From contig NZ_MAST01000017.1 of NCBI RefSeq assembly GCF_001758225.1, forward strand, positions 1 through 64,000: 64,000 nucleotides of DNA. The letters run 5' to 3'. Source of the DNA: Humibacillus sp. DSM 29435 (lineage in GTDB: Bacteria; Actinomycetota; Actinomycetes; Actinomycetales; Dermatophilaceae). Positions 41,431 to 50,540 of the stretch are shown here, in pieces. Position 1 is the first letter of the stretch; each line of letters opens with the position of its first letter. The notes under the pieces were generated by a model. The model had not been told where the DNA came from, searched no databases, and worked only from the letters and a program-made list of their open reading frames with translations. A program made the translations under genes and the position numbers.

Positions 41431-42033
41431 TTAAGGCAAATACGCTGGCGTACTCAGCGAGAAAGACCCCACCCGAGCGTCAGCACCCGCAGTGAGGCCG
41501 CGTTCGGCAACTTGGACGAGTTCCGGCGCAGGCGCGAGGTCGATTTCGAAGACGAGGCGTGACATCGAGTAGATCGTGCCGGGGCCCACCGGCAACGGTC
41601 CCGGCGTCAGCTCGCCGGGCATGAAGGTCGGGGACTACCCCGGCTTACCTCATGGTCGTAGGCCGCCGCCAAGACTGGCAGCTGCTCCCGGAGGTACCGC
41701 CCAAGGTACGACTCGGCAAATCTCGACATCGCCGCGGAGGCCGCGCACGAGAAAGCCGGGTGCATCATCGGCCGGTTCCAGCGAGTCATCTTCCATCCAC
41801 CTGGTTTCGAGGAAACGACTGGTCGGCGACCGCCGAGGTGACCGGCGCCGACGGGGCTTCCCGCTGCTGCTGGGCGCACCTGCACGATTCCCAAGGGGAC
41901 CAGCCACTCTCTGCGGCGACCTCGGCACCGACGGCCTGCGCCTGGGCGCGAACGGATTCGTCGGCGAGGAGAGGTCCTCGAAGGGGCTGCCCGACTGATC
42001 CGAAGGCATCCGTTCTTCGAGGTGGGGACCAGC
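41431..42033 (-). pseudogene. Possible decayed hypothetical gene
   Basis: Minus-strand frames change along the stretch. One starts MPSDQSGSPFEDLSSPTNPF near 42011 and runs on as basic Pro/Arg-rich sequence. Another holds SRFAESYLGRYLREQLPVLA near 41720, and a third holds TIYSMSRLVFEIDLAPAPEL near 41570. Joined they could be one protein with two frameshifts. No family is recognised, and high GC alone could keep these frames open. Confidence 0.3.
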
Positions 42034-42228
42034 TGATCCGCCGGAGGATGCGAACGTTCGGCCCCTCATGGTGCTTTCGTGGAGTCCCGCATCTCCAGTG
42101 CAGCGGCAGAGTACCTGCACTACCGTGTGGGAACGGCGCCCGGCCGGTAGCTCCGGGAAGCGTGAGTCCCACCCGGTTCGGGATGACGTAGGAGGGGCTG
42201 ATGTAGCCCGGGAGCACAGGAGGCGAGC

Positions 42229-43911
42229 ATGCGCATCTCAGGTACCGCGCCGAGGGCACGGACCGCACAGGCGGCGGCCGGCATCATTGTTCTGGCCGGG
42301 TCGCTGCTACTCAGCGGCTGCGGAGACGGGCGCAGCACGGATGCGTTTTGCACTGAGCTCAAGTCCGGCATGGGGTCGATCAATGCCAGGTACAAGCAGA
42401 CCGGCAACGACGGCGTCAAGGCAATTGGCGGTCTCGTGACGAACCTCGGCGAGTTCAGCAGCATGCTGCACAAGCTCGATGAGGTTGCACCGGAAGAGAT
42501 CAAGTCCGACATGACGCAGTCCGTCAAGGCGTGGGACAGCCAGGTCGGTACCGCGCAGGAGGCGGTAAAGAACCCGCTCGGCGCGCTGGCGGGTGGCCTG
42601 ATGACAGGTTTGATGAGCTCAGGTTCGATGAGCGCCGTCGACAAGTTCGCATCGGCAAACTGCTCAATGTCCGTGTTCGGCTCGACCGAGCTGTCCGCTC
42701 AGCTCGGCAAGGGAACCGCCGCCGGTTCGGTATCTCCTGAAGTCGCAACCCCGGATGCTCTCGCAACTCCGGAACCGGAGACGACGACGACCGAGGTGGC
42801 ACTCCAACCGGGACAGGTGAAGTCTCCAGGTCGAAACGGCGCGAATGTTGACTTCGTGCGTCGGGGCGGGGTCATCGCTCTGGAGGCAGACGGCGGTCTA
42901 GGTGAGCTCGGCCAGACCGACCAAGGCGTTTCGCAGGTCGGTGTCGTGGATGAGAAGACGTTCGAGGTCCAGACCGTCCTGCCCATGTTCGGAAATTGCA
43001 GCTGGGCGCTAGCAGCAACCCCGGGCGGCCGACCGCTCATCCTACGGGCCCGGGTCGAGACGACCCCTGCCGCAGGCGTGAACGCTGAGTCGTACCAGGC
43101 GTTCGTTGACGCGACCGACGCCCGCACGAACGCCAACGTCTGGAGCACCAAGGTCCCGGGGCATGACGCAACCGACTCGTCATGCCCTGAGTTCGACTTC
43201 GCCCAGCAGTTGCTGACACAGACGTCGGACTTCCGGTACGCGTCCATCGGCGGCCGCGCCTGGGACATCACGACAGGCGACCCCGAGGCTGACGTGAAGC
43301 AGGAGGTGAATGCGCTCGGGTCATGGTGGCTCACGGGCGCAAACGATGGGTCCGGTGAAGACTGGACGATTCTCGAACCCTCGTCAGGCAAACGCGTCGG
43401 CACTATCCCCGGCGAGGTGCTCGTCCCCCAGTGGGATGTGGCCACCTCGGAGAGCTACGCTCCGGTCTGGGAGGACGCCGGGCAGAGCGTCACACTCGTG
43501 ACGAGAACTAATGACAACGGCGACAATGTCGTCTCCGCTGTCACCCTGCCATCTGGCAAGATCCGGTGGTCACTGCCGAGCACGGTGGAGGCTACGTTTC
43601 ACGGGATCGACACTCAGACCGGCACCATCTTCGTCGGTAATGCTGCAGTTTCCCCAGCCGGGCATGTCCTGTGGACGGCTCAGGACTCTGTCACCGACTG
43701 GTGCGGGGCCAGCGGCGGAAAGGTGTGGGTCCTCGCTGCGACCGCCGCCACCCTCGACGAGAAGACGGGCAAACAGATCGGCTACGCGGACGGGCAGCAG
43801 TGCGCACAGGGTGTCAGCGACGGCAGCGTGCGGGTCGACGCGCAGGCGGACTCCGTCTGGTTCAGGACAGAGACTCCCGGCGCGGTGCTTCCTGACCTTC
43901 CCGCCAGTTGA
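42229..43911 (+). CDS. Lipoprotein with PQQ-like beta-propeller
   Basis: The 560-aa product has a signal peptide ending in a lipobox LLLSGC (Cys about 31), a helical region to about residue 180 and a Thr/Glu/Pro-rich linker (TPDALATPEPETTTTEVALQ). A C-terminal part of about 350 residues follows with repeated strands typical of PQQ-like propellers: SWALAATPGGRPLIL, YASIGGRAWDITTGDPEADV, LPSGKIRWSLPSTVEATFHG, IDTQTGTIFVGNAAVSPAGH and KVWVLAATAATLDEKTGKQI. It is anchored outside the membrane. It stands alone between the Ter series and the biosynthetic module; a sensory or binding role is possible. Confidence 0.8.
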   Translation: MRISGTAPRARTAQAAAGIIVLAGSLLLSGCGDGRSTDAFCTELKSGMGSINARYKQTGNDGVKAIGGLVTNLGEFSSMLHKLDEVAPEEIKSDMTQSVKAWDSQVGTAQEAVKNPLGALAGGLMTGLMSSGSMSAVDKFASANCSMSVFGSTELSAQLGKGTAAGSVSPEVATPDALATPEPETTTTEVALQPGQVKSPGRNGANVDFVRRGGVIALEADGGLGELGQTDQGVSQVGVVDEKTFEVQTVLPMFGNCSWALAATPGGRPLILRARVETTPAAGVNAESYQAFVDATDARTNANVWSTKVPGHDATDSSCPEFDFAQQLLTQTSDFRYASIGGRAWDITTGDPEADVKQEVNALGSWWLTGANDGSGEDWTILEPSSGKRVGTIPGEVLVPQWDVATSESYAPVWEDAGQSVTLVTRTNDNGDNVVSAVTLPSGKIRWSLPSTVEATFHGIDTQTGTIFVGNAAVSPAGHVLWTAQDSVTDWCGASGGKVWVLAATAATLDEKTGKQIGYADGQQCAQGVSDGSVRVDAQADSVWFRTETPGAVLPDLPAS

Positions 43912-43951
43912 CACCTTTAGGGCTGGACGCCCTCAAGGGGTTGAAGGTGTC
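43910..43951. terminator. Stem-loop at the end of the lipoprotein gene
   Basis: GACACCTT and AAGGTGTC pair at the base and AGGGC with GCCCT at the tip, with an asymmetric bulge. The structure starts at the stop codon of the lipoprotein gene. It lacks a T-run, so the terminator call is tentative. Confidence 0.4.
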
Positions 43952-44264
43952 TCGACCCGCCGTCCCGGTTGGCAGGGCCTCGGTTGGGAGGTATCGGACT
44001 TCGTGGTCTCCGTTCATGAGGATCCGGCGGCCCCTAGAAAACCTCGCCCCGTGTCGCCGCTGCACGGGCCTGCCCTGCTGCTCGGAGTGGACACAGGTGA
44101 GAGTCGTGCGACGCATATTCGTGATGGACAGTGTCGCCCTGCGTCACGGTCAAGTGCCGAGTGGCAAAACCGGTGTGCAGCCCGTCCGGTAGGACCGGGT
44201 TCCCATCCGGGATGAGTTAGAGACCCCGTAGATGCGGCAGACGGGTCGTTTCACGGAGCTGTAC
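43952..44264. other. No gene recognised
   Basis: These bases lie between the convergent ends of the lipoprotein and HAD genes. Short frames exist, but none has support. Confidence 0.4.
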
Positions 44265-45134
44265 TCAGACCGCGCGGGTCAGTCTCCGTTCCATTCCCAC
44301 CTGCTGGAGCAGCCAGGACGCAATCTGCTCACCAGCAGCGACCCCCCTGCTCGCGGTGACTGTCACATGAGGACGCGACCAGCCGGTGTCGTCCAGCTCC
44401 CCATGCGCGGGGCGAATCGCGGCGTCCGCGGCCTCCAGCAGTTCCCCATCGAGCAATGAGTCGCCAGCGGCGGCCATCGCGTCAACGCCTAGACGCTCAG
44501 CAACCTCGAGTGCAGCCGACGCTTTGCTCAGTGAGTTTGGGACGAGGTACACCTTGCGGCCCTGAATGGACACCCGCCAGCCTCGCTCGGAGGCATAACC
44601 ATGCAAGTGCTCGAACCACCCGCTTCGCACGTGGGAGCGCCGCACAACGGCGTAGCAGAACAGGTCCGAGGCGTTGTGTACCTTCTCGACGAACAGTTGT
44701 CCGTCCCCGGGGTCAGCCATGCGGATCAGCTCGGCGAAGACCTCCGTGTGTGGGGCGGACGCGGTGAGCTTGTTGGATACCGCAACGGTGAAGTCCTCAT
44801 CCTCTACGCCGTCCACGAGCAAACGTCCGCCGTTCGCGCAGATGGCGTAGCGGGGCAAACGCCCCGGCAGGTGAATCCGGCGGTACTGCGAGACGGTACG
44901 TGTGGTGGCCGGCACGAGCATCCCGGTCGCGGTCAGATCGGCCAGGACGCCGGCAGCTGTCTCGGTGATAAACGACAGCGGCCGTCCCTTGTAGACTTCG
45001 ACGCAGAGCAGCCGAGGTGCGTCCTGGTCCGCGCACTGCAGCATCAGCGCGGCTGGGGAGTAGATCAAGGTGCGGTCCAGGTCGCTCATCGCGGCCACGG
45101 ACCTGAAGTCGGACGATCGCATGGCCGGCATCAT
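44265..45134 (-). CDS. HAD-superfamily phosphatase of the Ter biosynthetic module
   Basis: The start at 45134 makes an ATGA overlap with the StiP-type gene; the longer frame to 45314 lies inside that gene. The 289-aa protein has the HAD nucleophile motif DLDRTLIYS, the Cof-type block YAICANGGRLLVDG, a Lys-containing segment VYLVPNSLSKASAAL and the metal motif GDSLLDGELL. This is the Cof/sucrose-phosphatase-like class. In the Ter-linked pathway it is predicted to remove a phosphate late in synthesis of a nucleoside-like product. It is the last gene of the minus-strand module. Confidence 0.85.
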   Translation of the reverse strand: MMPAMRSSDFRSVAAMSDLDRTLIYSPAALMLQCADQDAPRLLCVEVYKGRPLSFITETAAGVLADLTATGMLVPATTRTVSQYRRIHLPGRLPRYAICANGGRLLVDGVEDEDFTVAVSNKLTASAPHTEVFAELIRMADPGDGQLFVEKVHNASDLFCYAVVRRSHVRSGWFEHLHGYASERGWRVSIQGRKVYLVPNSLSKASAALEVAERLGVDAMAAAGDSLLDGELLEAADAAIRPAHGELDDTGWSRPHVTVTASRGVAAGEQIASWLLQQVGMERRLTRAV

Positions 45135-46339
45135 TCTGGGGCCAGCGCCGTGCCGTCCGCGCCGGTCGCGCCGCGAGTGAACTTCGGGTGGATCAGCCCG
45201 ACGCAGCTGTACTCGAGCCCGGGAACCTCGACAACATCCACGCCGCGCTGCTCTGCTAATAGCAGGATATGCGAGAGCTCTTCGGCTGCGTCCGGGTTGA
45301 CGAGCACCTTCCACGGAACGCGGCGCAACATGACCCTGGTCGTCTCCCCGACTCCAGGCTTGACCAGGTTGACGCTCCCGATGCCGTACTCCTTACTGAG
45401 CCGTTCCACAGTCGACCACCCCGTCCACTGCGGGGTCCGGTCGGACGCGACGAGCACTGGCACGTCAACTCGGACCTGGTCCGCGACGGTGTCGAACTGC
45501 GCGACGACAGCGGCGAGGAAGGCGCGCGAGACGTCAACTGGCGCAAGCGCAGCGTAGAACTTGGCCCCGTGGAAGTCGCCAGGTCCGATGAGGTCCTCGT
45601 TGAGGACGGTGCGTGACACCAGGCCGGAGACGGTCGAGTTCAGACACGCGGAGGGGATGAGGAAGTCATCGCGGGTGCCGTATATGTTCACGCAGCTGCC
45701 GGTGTCGGCCAGCACGGCCATCTCGGACGAGAACGCAGTGCCCAGTGTCGCGTTCACGTCCTTGATGGAGGCAGCGAGCTCGCGGGTGATGGCGCCCTTT
45801 CCGGTCCAGCCGTCGATAAACATGACGTTGGCGGGGTCGTGGTGCCGTGCGATGTACGCGAGGGCAACATGGTCGATGCCGCGCCCGCGCACGATCGAGA
45901 TGGCATAGTGCGGCAGGTTGAGGCTGTGCATGTGCTGAGCCCAGCGGCGCATGAGGACACCGACAGGTGTCCCAGCCCGAGCGAGGGAGACCAAGACAGC
46001 GTCGGGGCCGCGGGCAGCAAGGACCAGATCGGTGACGATCCCGACCGCGTACGCGATCTTGCCCGCCGAACGGGCGAGCGCATCGTTGAACAGCTCTTGG
46101 TAGTTTGCGCTCGGCAGGTACTCCACCGGCAGGGACTCGGCGTAGTGGGCGCGGCCAGCCTGGACCGCCGCCTCGCGCTCCTCCGTAGGCGCCTCCAGGT
46201 CGGCACCGGAAAGGTCCTTGAGCAGCCAGGTGACGTCATCGGCCGCGTAGGACCCGAAGGCGGGGCCAGCCAGCGGACAGCCCGCCGCCCCGGCGTTGTC
46301 CTGGCCCGGGGCAGCGGCGGTGTCGCAGGAAGAAGTCAT
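45131..46339 (-). CDS. StiP-family protein (phosphoribosyltransferase fold with PELOTA domain)
   Basis: The 402-aa protein has the StiP/PRTase_1 pattern: SLPVEYLPSANYQELFNDAL, AGTPVGVLMRRWAQ, HYAISIVRGRGIDHVALAYI, VMFIDGWTGKGAITREL (the PRPP-type loop) and SACLNSTVSGLVSRTVLNED. The last 90 residues (SVNLVKPGVGETTRVMLRRV, VDVVEVPGLEYSCVGLIHPK) form a PELOTA-like domain. Although once called a cysteine protease, the family is better viewed as a phosphoribosyltransferase-like enzyme of the Ter metabolite pathway. It overlaps both neighbours by four bases (ATGA), so the three genes are strictly coupled. Confidence 0.88.
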   Translation of the reverse strand: MTSSCDTAAAPGQDNAGAAGCPLAGPAFGSYAADDVTWLLKDLSGADLEAPTEEREAAVQAGRAHYAESLPVEYLPSANYQELFNDALARSAGKIAYAVGIVTDLVLAARGPDAVLVSLARAGTPVGVLMRRWAQHMHSLNLPHYAISIVRGRGIDHVALAYIARHHDPANVMFIDGWTGKGAITRELAASIKDVNATLGTAFSSEMAVLADTGSCVNIYGTRDDFLIPSACLNSTVSGLVSRTVLNEDLIGPGDFHGAKFYAALAPVDVSRAFLAAVVAQFDTVADQVRVDVPVLVASDRTPQWTGWSTVERLSKEYGIGSVNLVKPGVGETTRVMLRRVPWKVLVNPDAAEELSHILLLAEQRGVDVVEVPGLEYSCVGLIHPKFTRGATGADGTALAPE

Positions 46340-47883
46340 CTCAGGGGAGTTTTCACATTGGGACTGTTCGACGGGACTCGGGCAGCGGGGCGATAGCTCG
46401 GCAGGACGACGAGAGCGACCTGGCGCGCGGACGCGGCAAGCTGCGCGAGCAGTCCACCGGGCAGGTGTAGGTCATCCGTGTCCGCGTCTGCGTCGACCAC
46501 GAGAATGAGAAGGCCGAATCGGGGCTGCACTAAATCATCGGCCGAGGTGAGGTTGTACGCGAAGCGAGGACCGGGCCCGTCAACCGGGTTGTCATGCGCA
46601 GGGAAGGCCAGGCGGGTCCGAATCGCGTAGCCTCCGTCATCGACGGGCAGCACGGGCGAGCGTGTCGTAGTCGAGTACGTCACCGCGGCGGACGTGGACG
46701 CGGCAAGCGCCTGCGCGAACCGCAGCGGGGCATACATGAGCTCCTCGAAGCCGAGGACGTGCACGCGCTGCCCGGCAGCTACCAGCGGTCTGGCCTGCTG
46801 TGCCAGGGTCGCGACTGCTCCATCGAGGACGTGCCGGTCCTCAGGGGTGAAGCCGTGGCGGCCGCCCTCCTTCGCGCCGTCAGGCCAGTCGACGGTTAGC
46901 CGGAGTGCGTGTGAGGTGGTGACTGGCACGTTCTGTCCGCCGTTCGACAGACCGGATTCAGTGTCTGCGACGAGTTCCTGACCCCGGGCGAGGACGTCGC
47001 TCGGCAGCTCGACGAACCCGGCCGCCAGTGCGACGACGTCGACATGGACGCCGAGGCCGGCCGCGAACCGGGTCATTCGCTCTCGGTCCTCAGTGGAGCG
47101 CAAGTCGACCAGCGTGGCGATGACGTAGCGGCTCCGGGGGTGCGTGTCATGCAGTGCCTCGATGGTGTTCAGCGCCGTGGTGCCGGTGGAGAGCTCGTCA
47201 TCGACGAGCACGAGCGGGCTGCGGCCGACGAGTAGCGCCGGGTCCTCCGGAAGGAGCAGATGGCTGGTGGCGTGACTGTGTTCCTCCTCGAACCCACCAA
47301 CCGGGCGCACCCCTTCGACGGGGCGCCGAGTCGAATGCAGGTATGGCACCTCGATCGCGTCCGCGACCGCGTGCCCAAGGGCAGTCGCAGTCTCGGCGTA
47401 ACCCACCACAACGGTCCCAGCCAGCACAGCGCTCGCACCATCGAGGCGCTGGCGCTGCCGCTGGTTCACGTGCCCGAGCAGGTCACCGCTGGCGCTGCGG
47501 TCTCCCGCCAAAGCGGCACGGACGAGCGCACCCGTGTGAGCATGCGGGTTCGGTGGTGAGTCGCCGGGTGCGCCGGTCAACAGATCAGCGACCAGCTCAC
47601 CGAGTAGTCGACCGGAGGCGTACACGAGGTCTGGGTCGGTGGGCACGTGCTTTCCGAGAACGGTGGAGACGAGTAAATGCGCCCGCTTCGGGTTGCGTCG
47701 CACGGCGAGGCCGACGAGTTCGTGAAGCTTCACCCCGATGGATGAGGCGCTTGTGATGATGCGAACTGCCAGGGCGTCAGAGACCCAGCGTCCCGTCCAG
47801 TCGGTGCGGGCAGAGTCGCTCGTTGCCTGCTGGGTCAGCGGGGGCGCCGGGCTGGCTATGCCCCTCACACCGGCACCTGCCAA
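46336..47883 (-). CDS. Phosphoribosyltransferase with C-terminal TRSP domain
   Basis: The 515-aa protein has an N-terminal phosphoribosyltransferase domain: VVVGYAETATALGHAVADAI, EEEHSHATSHLLLPED and the PRPP loop LVLVDDELSTGTTALNTIEA. The C-terminal domain is named for its TRSP motif, seen here as YSTTTRSPVLP, with GFEELMYAPLRFAQALA before it. This is the PRTase_2-TRSP enzyme of the Ter module, predicted to build a nucleoside-like compound with the StiP-type enzyme. The start used is a TTG; a GTG at 47868 is an alternative. The broken lyase gene lies just upstream on the same strand. Confidence 0.87.
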   Translation of the reverse strand: MAGAGVRGIASPAPPLTQQATSDSARTDWTGRWVSDALAVRIITSASSIGVKLHELVGLAVRRNPKRAHLLVSTVLGKHVPTDPDLVYASGRLLGELVADLLTGAPGDSPPNPHAHTGALVRAALAGDRSASGDLLGHVNQRQRQRLDGASAVLAGTVVVGYAETATALGHAVADAIEVPYLHSTRRPVEGVRPVGGFEEEHSHATSHLLLPEDPALLVGRSPLVLVDDELSTGTTALNTIEALHDTHPRSRYVIATLVDLRSTEDRERMTRFAAGLGVHVDVVALAAGFVELPSDVLARGQELVADTESGLSNGGQNVPVTTSHALRLTVDWPDGAKEGGRHGFTPEDRHVLDGAVATLAQQARPLVAAGQRVHVLGFEELMYAPLRFAQALAASTSAAVTYSTTTRSPVLPVDDGGYAIRTRLAFPAHDNPVDGPGPRFAYNLTSADDLVQPRFGLLILVVDADADTDDLHLPGGLLAQLAASARQVALVVLPSYRPAARVPSNSPNVKTPLR

Positions 47884-47889
47884 GCATGA

Positions 47890-48430
47890 CCACCGGGACG
47901 GCCATCAACGTCGCGGGCGTCCATTGCGGTCCCAACTGTTGTGGAGTCCTCCGCGCGCTGGGCTCGGTGACGCCGAACGCGTCGGCGCGACGCGCGGTCT
48001 TGAGCGCCCACGCTCGGTACGGGTTGATCTGCGTAATCCTAGTCGCGTAATTGCCCCTACGTTCCCCGCGGCCAACTGCGTCCCCACCGAGGATGTCGGT
48101 GGGGACGCTGACGTGCATCGAGTGAATCAAGGCCTTCCCGGTGAGCCCGTTCGCCAGGTCGAGCCTGACCTCACGAATGGGCCCGTTGAATTTGTCTGCA
48201 ATGCAGTCTTGGCAGACCCGCGCGCGCGATGCTCCTCGAGCGCCGTTGTTCGCAGGTTCGGCTTCCTCAGCCGCTTGGGGTTGGAGAAGTACTCCCCGAC
48301 CGGGAAGGACACGTTGTACCCCCTTCCTTCGGCATGCCCGAAGATGTTGACGATGTCTCCGACCACCTCACCCACCAGGTTCAAGTCATGGATGACCAAG
48401 TCGCGCTGGTTGTGACACAGCCCGCACTTG
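47890..48430 (-). pseudogene. Truncated, frameshifted CitE-like lyase
   Basis: Minus-strand frames encode DLVIHDLNLVGEVVGDIVNI, FGHAEGRGYNVSFPVGEYFS and RLRKPNLRTTALEEH. After a frameshift come IREVRLDLANGLTGKALIHS and NPYRAWALKTARRADAFGVT. These match, in order, the second half of the intact lyase at 14971-16227 (YDVGPVAEVIYDIVNVLG..., NGLTGKTVVHPS..., PHRAWASRVLTRARMFGV). The N-terminal half is missing. Here it is in its normal place upstream of the TRSP gene, so the module has lost its own lyase. Confidence 0.88.
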
Positions 48431-48842
48431 GCTCAGTCAGTCGCCTCCCATCCACACTGTCAGGCTGCTGTCACAGTGTTTGGCCATGACGGCGGCGCTC
48501 CTACGCGGGCATCCTTTTGGGCTTCGCGGTAGGGGCCGGTATTCACTTAGCGCTCCTCAACCCTGTCGCGAACCAGGTCTGGGGTGGACGGCGGCAGAGG
48601 ATCAACCTCTCGTGTCGCCGATAGACAGGGATTCGTAGATGGATACCCCCTTCGCTGCAAAAGTGAGGTTTCTCACCGGGCGGGGGCCGGGGTGGATTGA
48701 AGAACTAATAACACGCGCCTGACTCGCGTATCGCAAGGTGCACACCGAAACCGCTGCCCGCGTTTCGCGCGGGATCCAAGCCCAGCGCAAGGCAGCCGAC
48801 CGCAGGCCGTGACAGCCGACCGCGACCTGCTAGACCCAGGCC
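48431..48842. other. No intact gene
   Basis: One plus-strand segment near 48505-48580 reads YAGILLGFAVGAGIHLALLN, like the start of a membrane protein, but it breaks off. Otherwise nothing is recognised. The stretch is bounded by the lyase relic and a transposase fragment. Confidence 0.35.
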
Positions 48843-49040
48843 GTGCTCGTGCTGCGCCGGATGGTCGACGCTACCGACATCCACCTGCTGGCCCGGGATG
48901 CCAAGGTGAGCCAAGCCAACAGCTTCAGGTACCTGCACGAGGCGATCGACGTCATCGCGGCGCAGGCACCGGACCTGACCGCCGCCCTCGCGTCCGGCCG
49001 GGAAGCCGGCTGGGCCTTCGGGTGGGTCCTTCACAGATAA
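48843..49040 (+). pseudogene. IS5-like transposase N-terminal fragment
   Basis: The product MLVLRRMVDATDIHLLARDA, then KVSQANSFRYLHEAIDVIAA and QAPDLTAAL, matches the helix-turn-helix start of IS5-type DDE transposases common in Streptomyces and relatives. The catalytic part is missing. It marks IS damage between the broken lyase and the ATP-grasp gene. Confidence 0.65.
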
Positions 49041-49257
49041 GTGACTGGGCTCCTGGGGGCGTACCGTCATGCTCGATTGTGAAGGGCCCTTTGTGCCCGG
49101 CGCGGACGTTTCCCAGTGGCCTTCGCGTCCTCTGACGTGCCGGGTCCGCGCGTCTGCATATGCGGCTGACGTGGCTTGGTCCTCAAGTGGGGTATCGCAC
49201 GGCCGTGGACGAGGCAAGGGTAACCTCGCCCCGTCCACACTCTCTTGGAGCTCCTCT

Positions 49258-50382
49258 GTGCTCAACATCTGGTTCAATCGCGCCTACTCGACGACCGCCC
49301 TGACCATCGCGTTGCTGCGAGACAACCCCGGCCGGGTGTCGGTCCGGGTCTTCGGGACGCATAAGGACCTTGACTCGCCCGTGATGGGCGCCTGCGATGT
49401 CGTCGCCCGGGAACCGGATGAGAGCGTCGTCGGGGATGCGTATGTCGACTGGGCGCTGGACTTCTGTCGGCGGCACGCGGTGAACGTGTTCATCCCGCGG
49501 CTTCACCTAGACACGATCTCAGGCGCCCGGGAGCAGTTCACCGCTGCTGGCGTCGCCGTCGTCGCCGGCCCGGCCGGTCCGGCCGCGCTCATGGAGGACA
49601 AGGCGGCCGCGTACGCCGATGCGGTGGAGGCCGGCCTCGCTGTCCCGCCGTGGGTGGTCGTGCGCACGGGTGCTGAACTGATCGCCGGCTACGAGCAGCT
49701 GCTCCCTCTAGGAGACGTATGCCTGAAGCCGGTCACCGGCGTGGGTGCGTCCGGGTTCCGGGTCTTGACCACGGCGGCGCCCACACTTGAGGAGGTGCTC
49801 GCAACCCCGGGCCCGCTCGCACGGTTGCGCGAGGTCGCGGACGTGCTCGACGCGCACCACGCCGCCGGCGGGGTCGTACCTCCTCTGATGCTGCTGCCCT
49901 ACCTTCCCGGACCGGAGGTTTCCATCGACTGCCTCGCCGACCATGACGGCAACCTGCTCATTGCGGTGCCGCGCACGAAGATGTCCCGGCGCCGCTTGCT
50001 CGTCGAGGACCCGGCCGCGGTCGAAGTCGCCCGCTCCATCGTCGGGCGGCACAAACTGCACTCGGTATCGAACACGCAAGTGCGGTATTGGCAGAACCCG
50101 CTGACCGACAGCGAGCCCCTGCCGTATCTTTTGGAAACCAACGCGAGGATGTCCGGCGGACTGAACCAGACCGCGCTAGCCGGTGTAAACCTGCCGTGGG
50201 CTGCGGTCCAGCTCGCACTCGGGCAGCCGGTAGTCATGGTCACACCCGTCCTCGGGGTCGCCTATTCGATGATGGCCGCCCCGGTCGTCCTCGGCCGCGA
50301 GGGAGCACTCCGGGGCTATTCGCAAGGGACAACGTCGGCATCGCGGTCGAGCCGAACCGGCTCTTCACAATTCAGGATGTAG
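49258..50382 (+). CDS. ATP-grasp enzyme of the Ter biosynthetic module
   Basis: I choose the GTG at 49258 after TTGGAG; the frame upstream is Ser-rich noise. The 374-aa product begins VLNIWFNRAYSTTALTIALL and has IPRLHLDTISGAREQFTAAG, the ATP-grasp N-terminal half with ALMEDKAAAYADAVEAGLAV, the Lys in DVCLKPVTGVGASGFRVL, MLLPYLPGPEVSIDCLADHD and the metal-site LLETNARMSGGLNQT. This is the Ter-linked ATP-grasp type, diverging from the lyase-PRTase genes as usual. The last 20-25 residues (TTSASRSSRTGSSQF) do not look conserved, so the C-terminus may be truncated or replaced. Confidence 0.85.
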   Translation: MLNIWFNRAYSTTALTIALLRDNPGRVSVRVFGTHKDLDSPVMGACDVVAREPDESVVGDAYVDWALDFCRRHAVNVFIPRLHLDTISGAREQFTAAGVAVVAGPAGPAALMEDKAAAYADAVEAGLAVPPWVVVRTGAELIAGYEQLLPLGDVCLKPVTGVGASGFRVLTTAAPTLEEVLATPGPLARLREVADVLDAHHAAGGVVPPLMLLPYLPGPEVSIDCLADHDGNLLIAVPRTKMSRRRLLVEDPAAVEVARSIVGRHKLHSVSNTQVRYWQNPLTDSEPLPYLLETNARMSGGLNQTALAGVNLPWAAVQLALGQPVVMVTPVLGVAYSMMAAPVVLGREGALRGYSQGTTSASRSSRTGSSQFRM

Positions 50383-50540
50383 TGGGGTCGGAAGCCGCCG
50401 GCCTCAAGGAGGGATCCGGACATGTCAAGTCGGTTGAGACAGCGGCGGTTTACGCGCCGTATCCCTGAACCTCGAGGGCCCGCCGACCCGCCCCACGTGG
50501 GGATTCGTCGCGGTCATCGACTATACGGGCATCCAGGTGA
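50383..50540. other. Junction between the Ter module and conjugation remnant
   Basis: No gene is supported. The conjugation-type sequence begins abruptly after this stretch, so a recombination junction is likely here. Confidence 0.4.

Noticed and set aside
45135-45314. 60-residue N-terminal extension of the HAD phosphatase
   Set aside because: Arg-rich, lies inside the StiP-type gene in another frame. The ATGA-coupled start is better.
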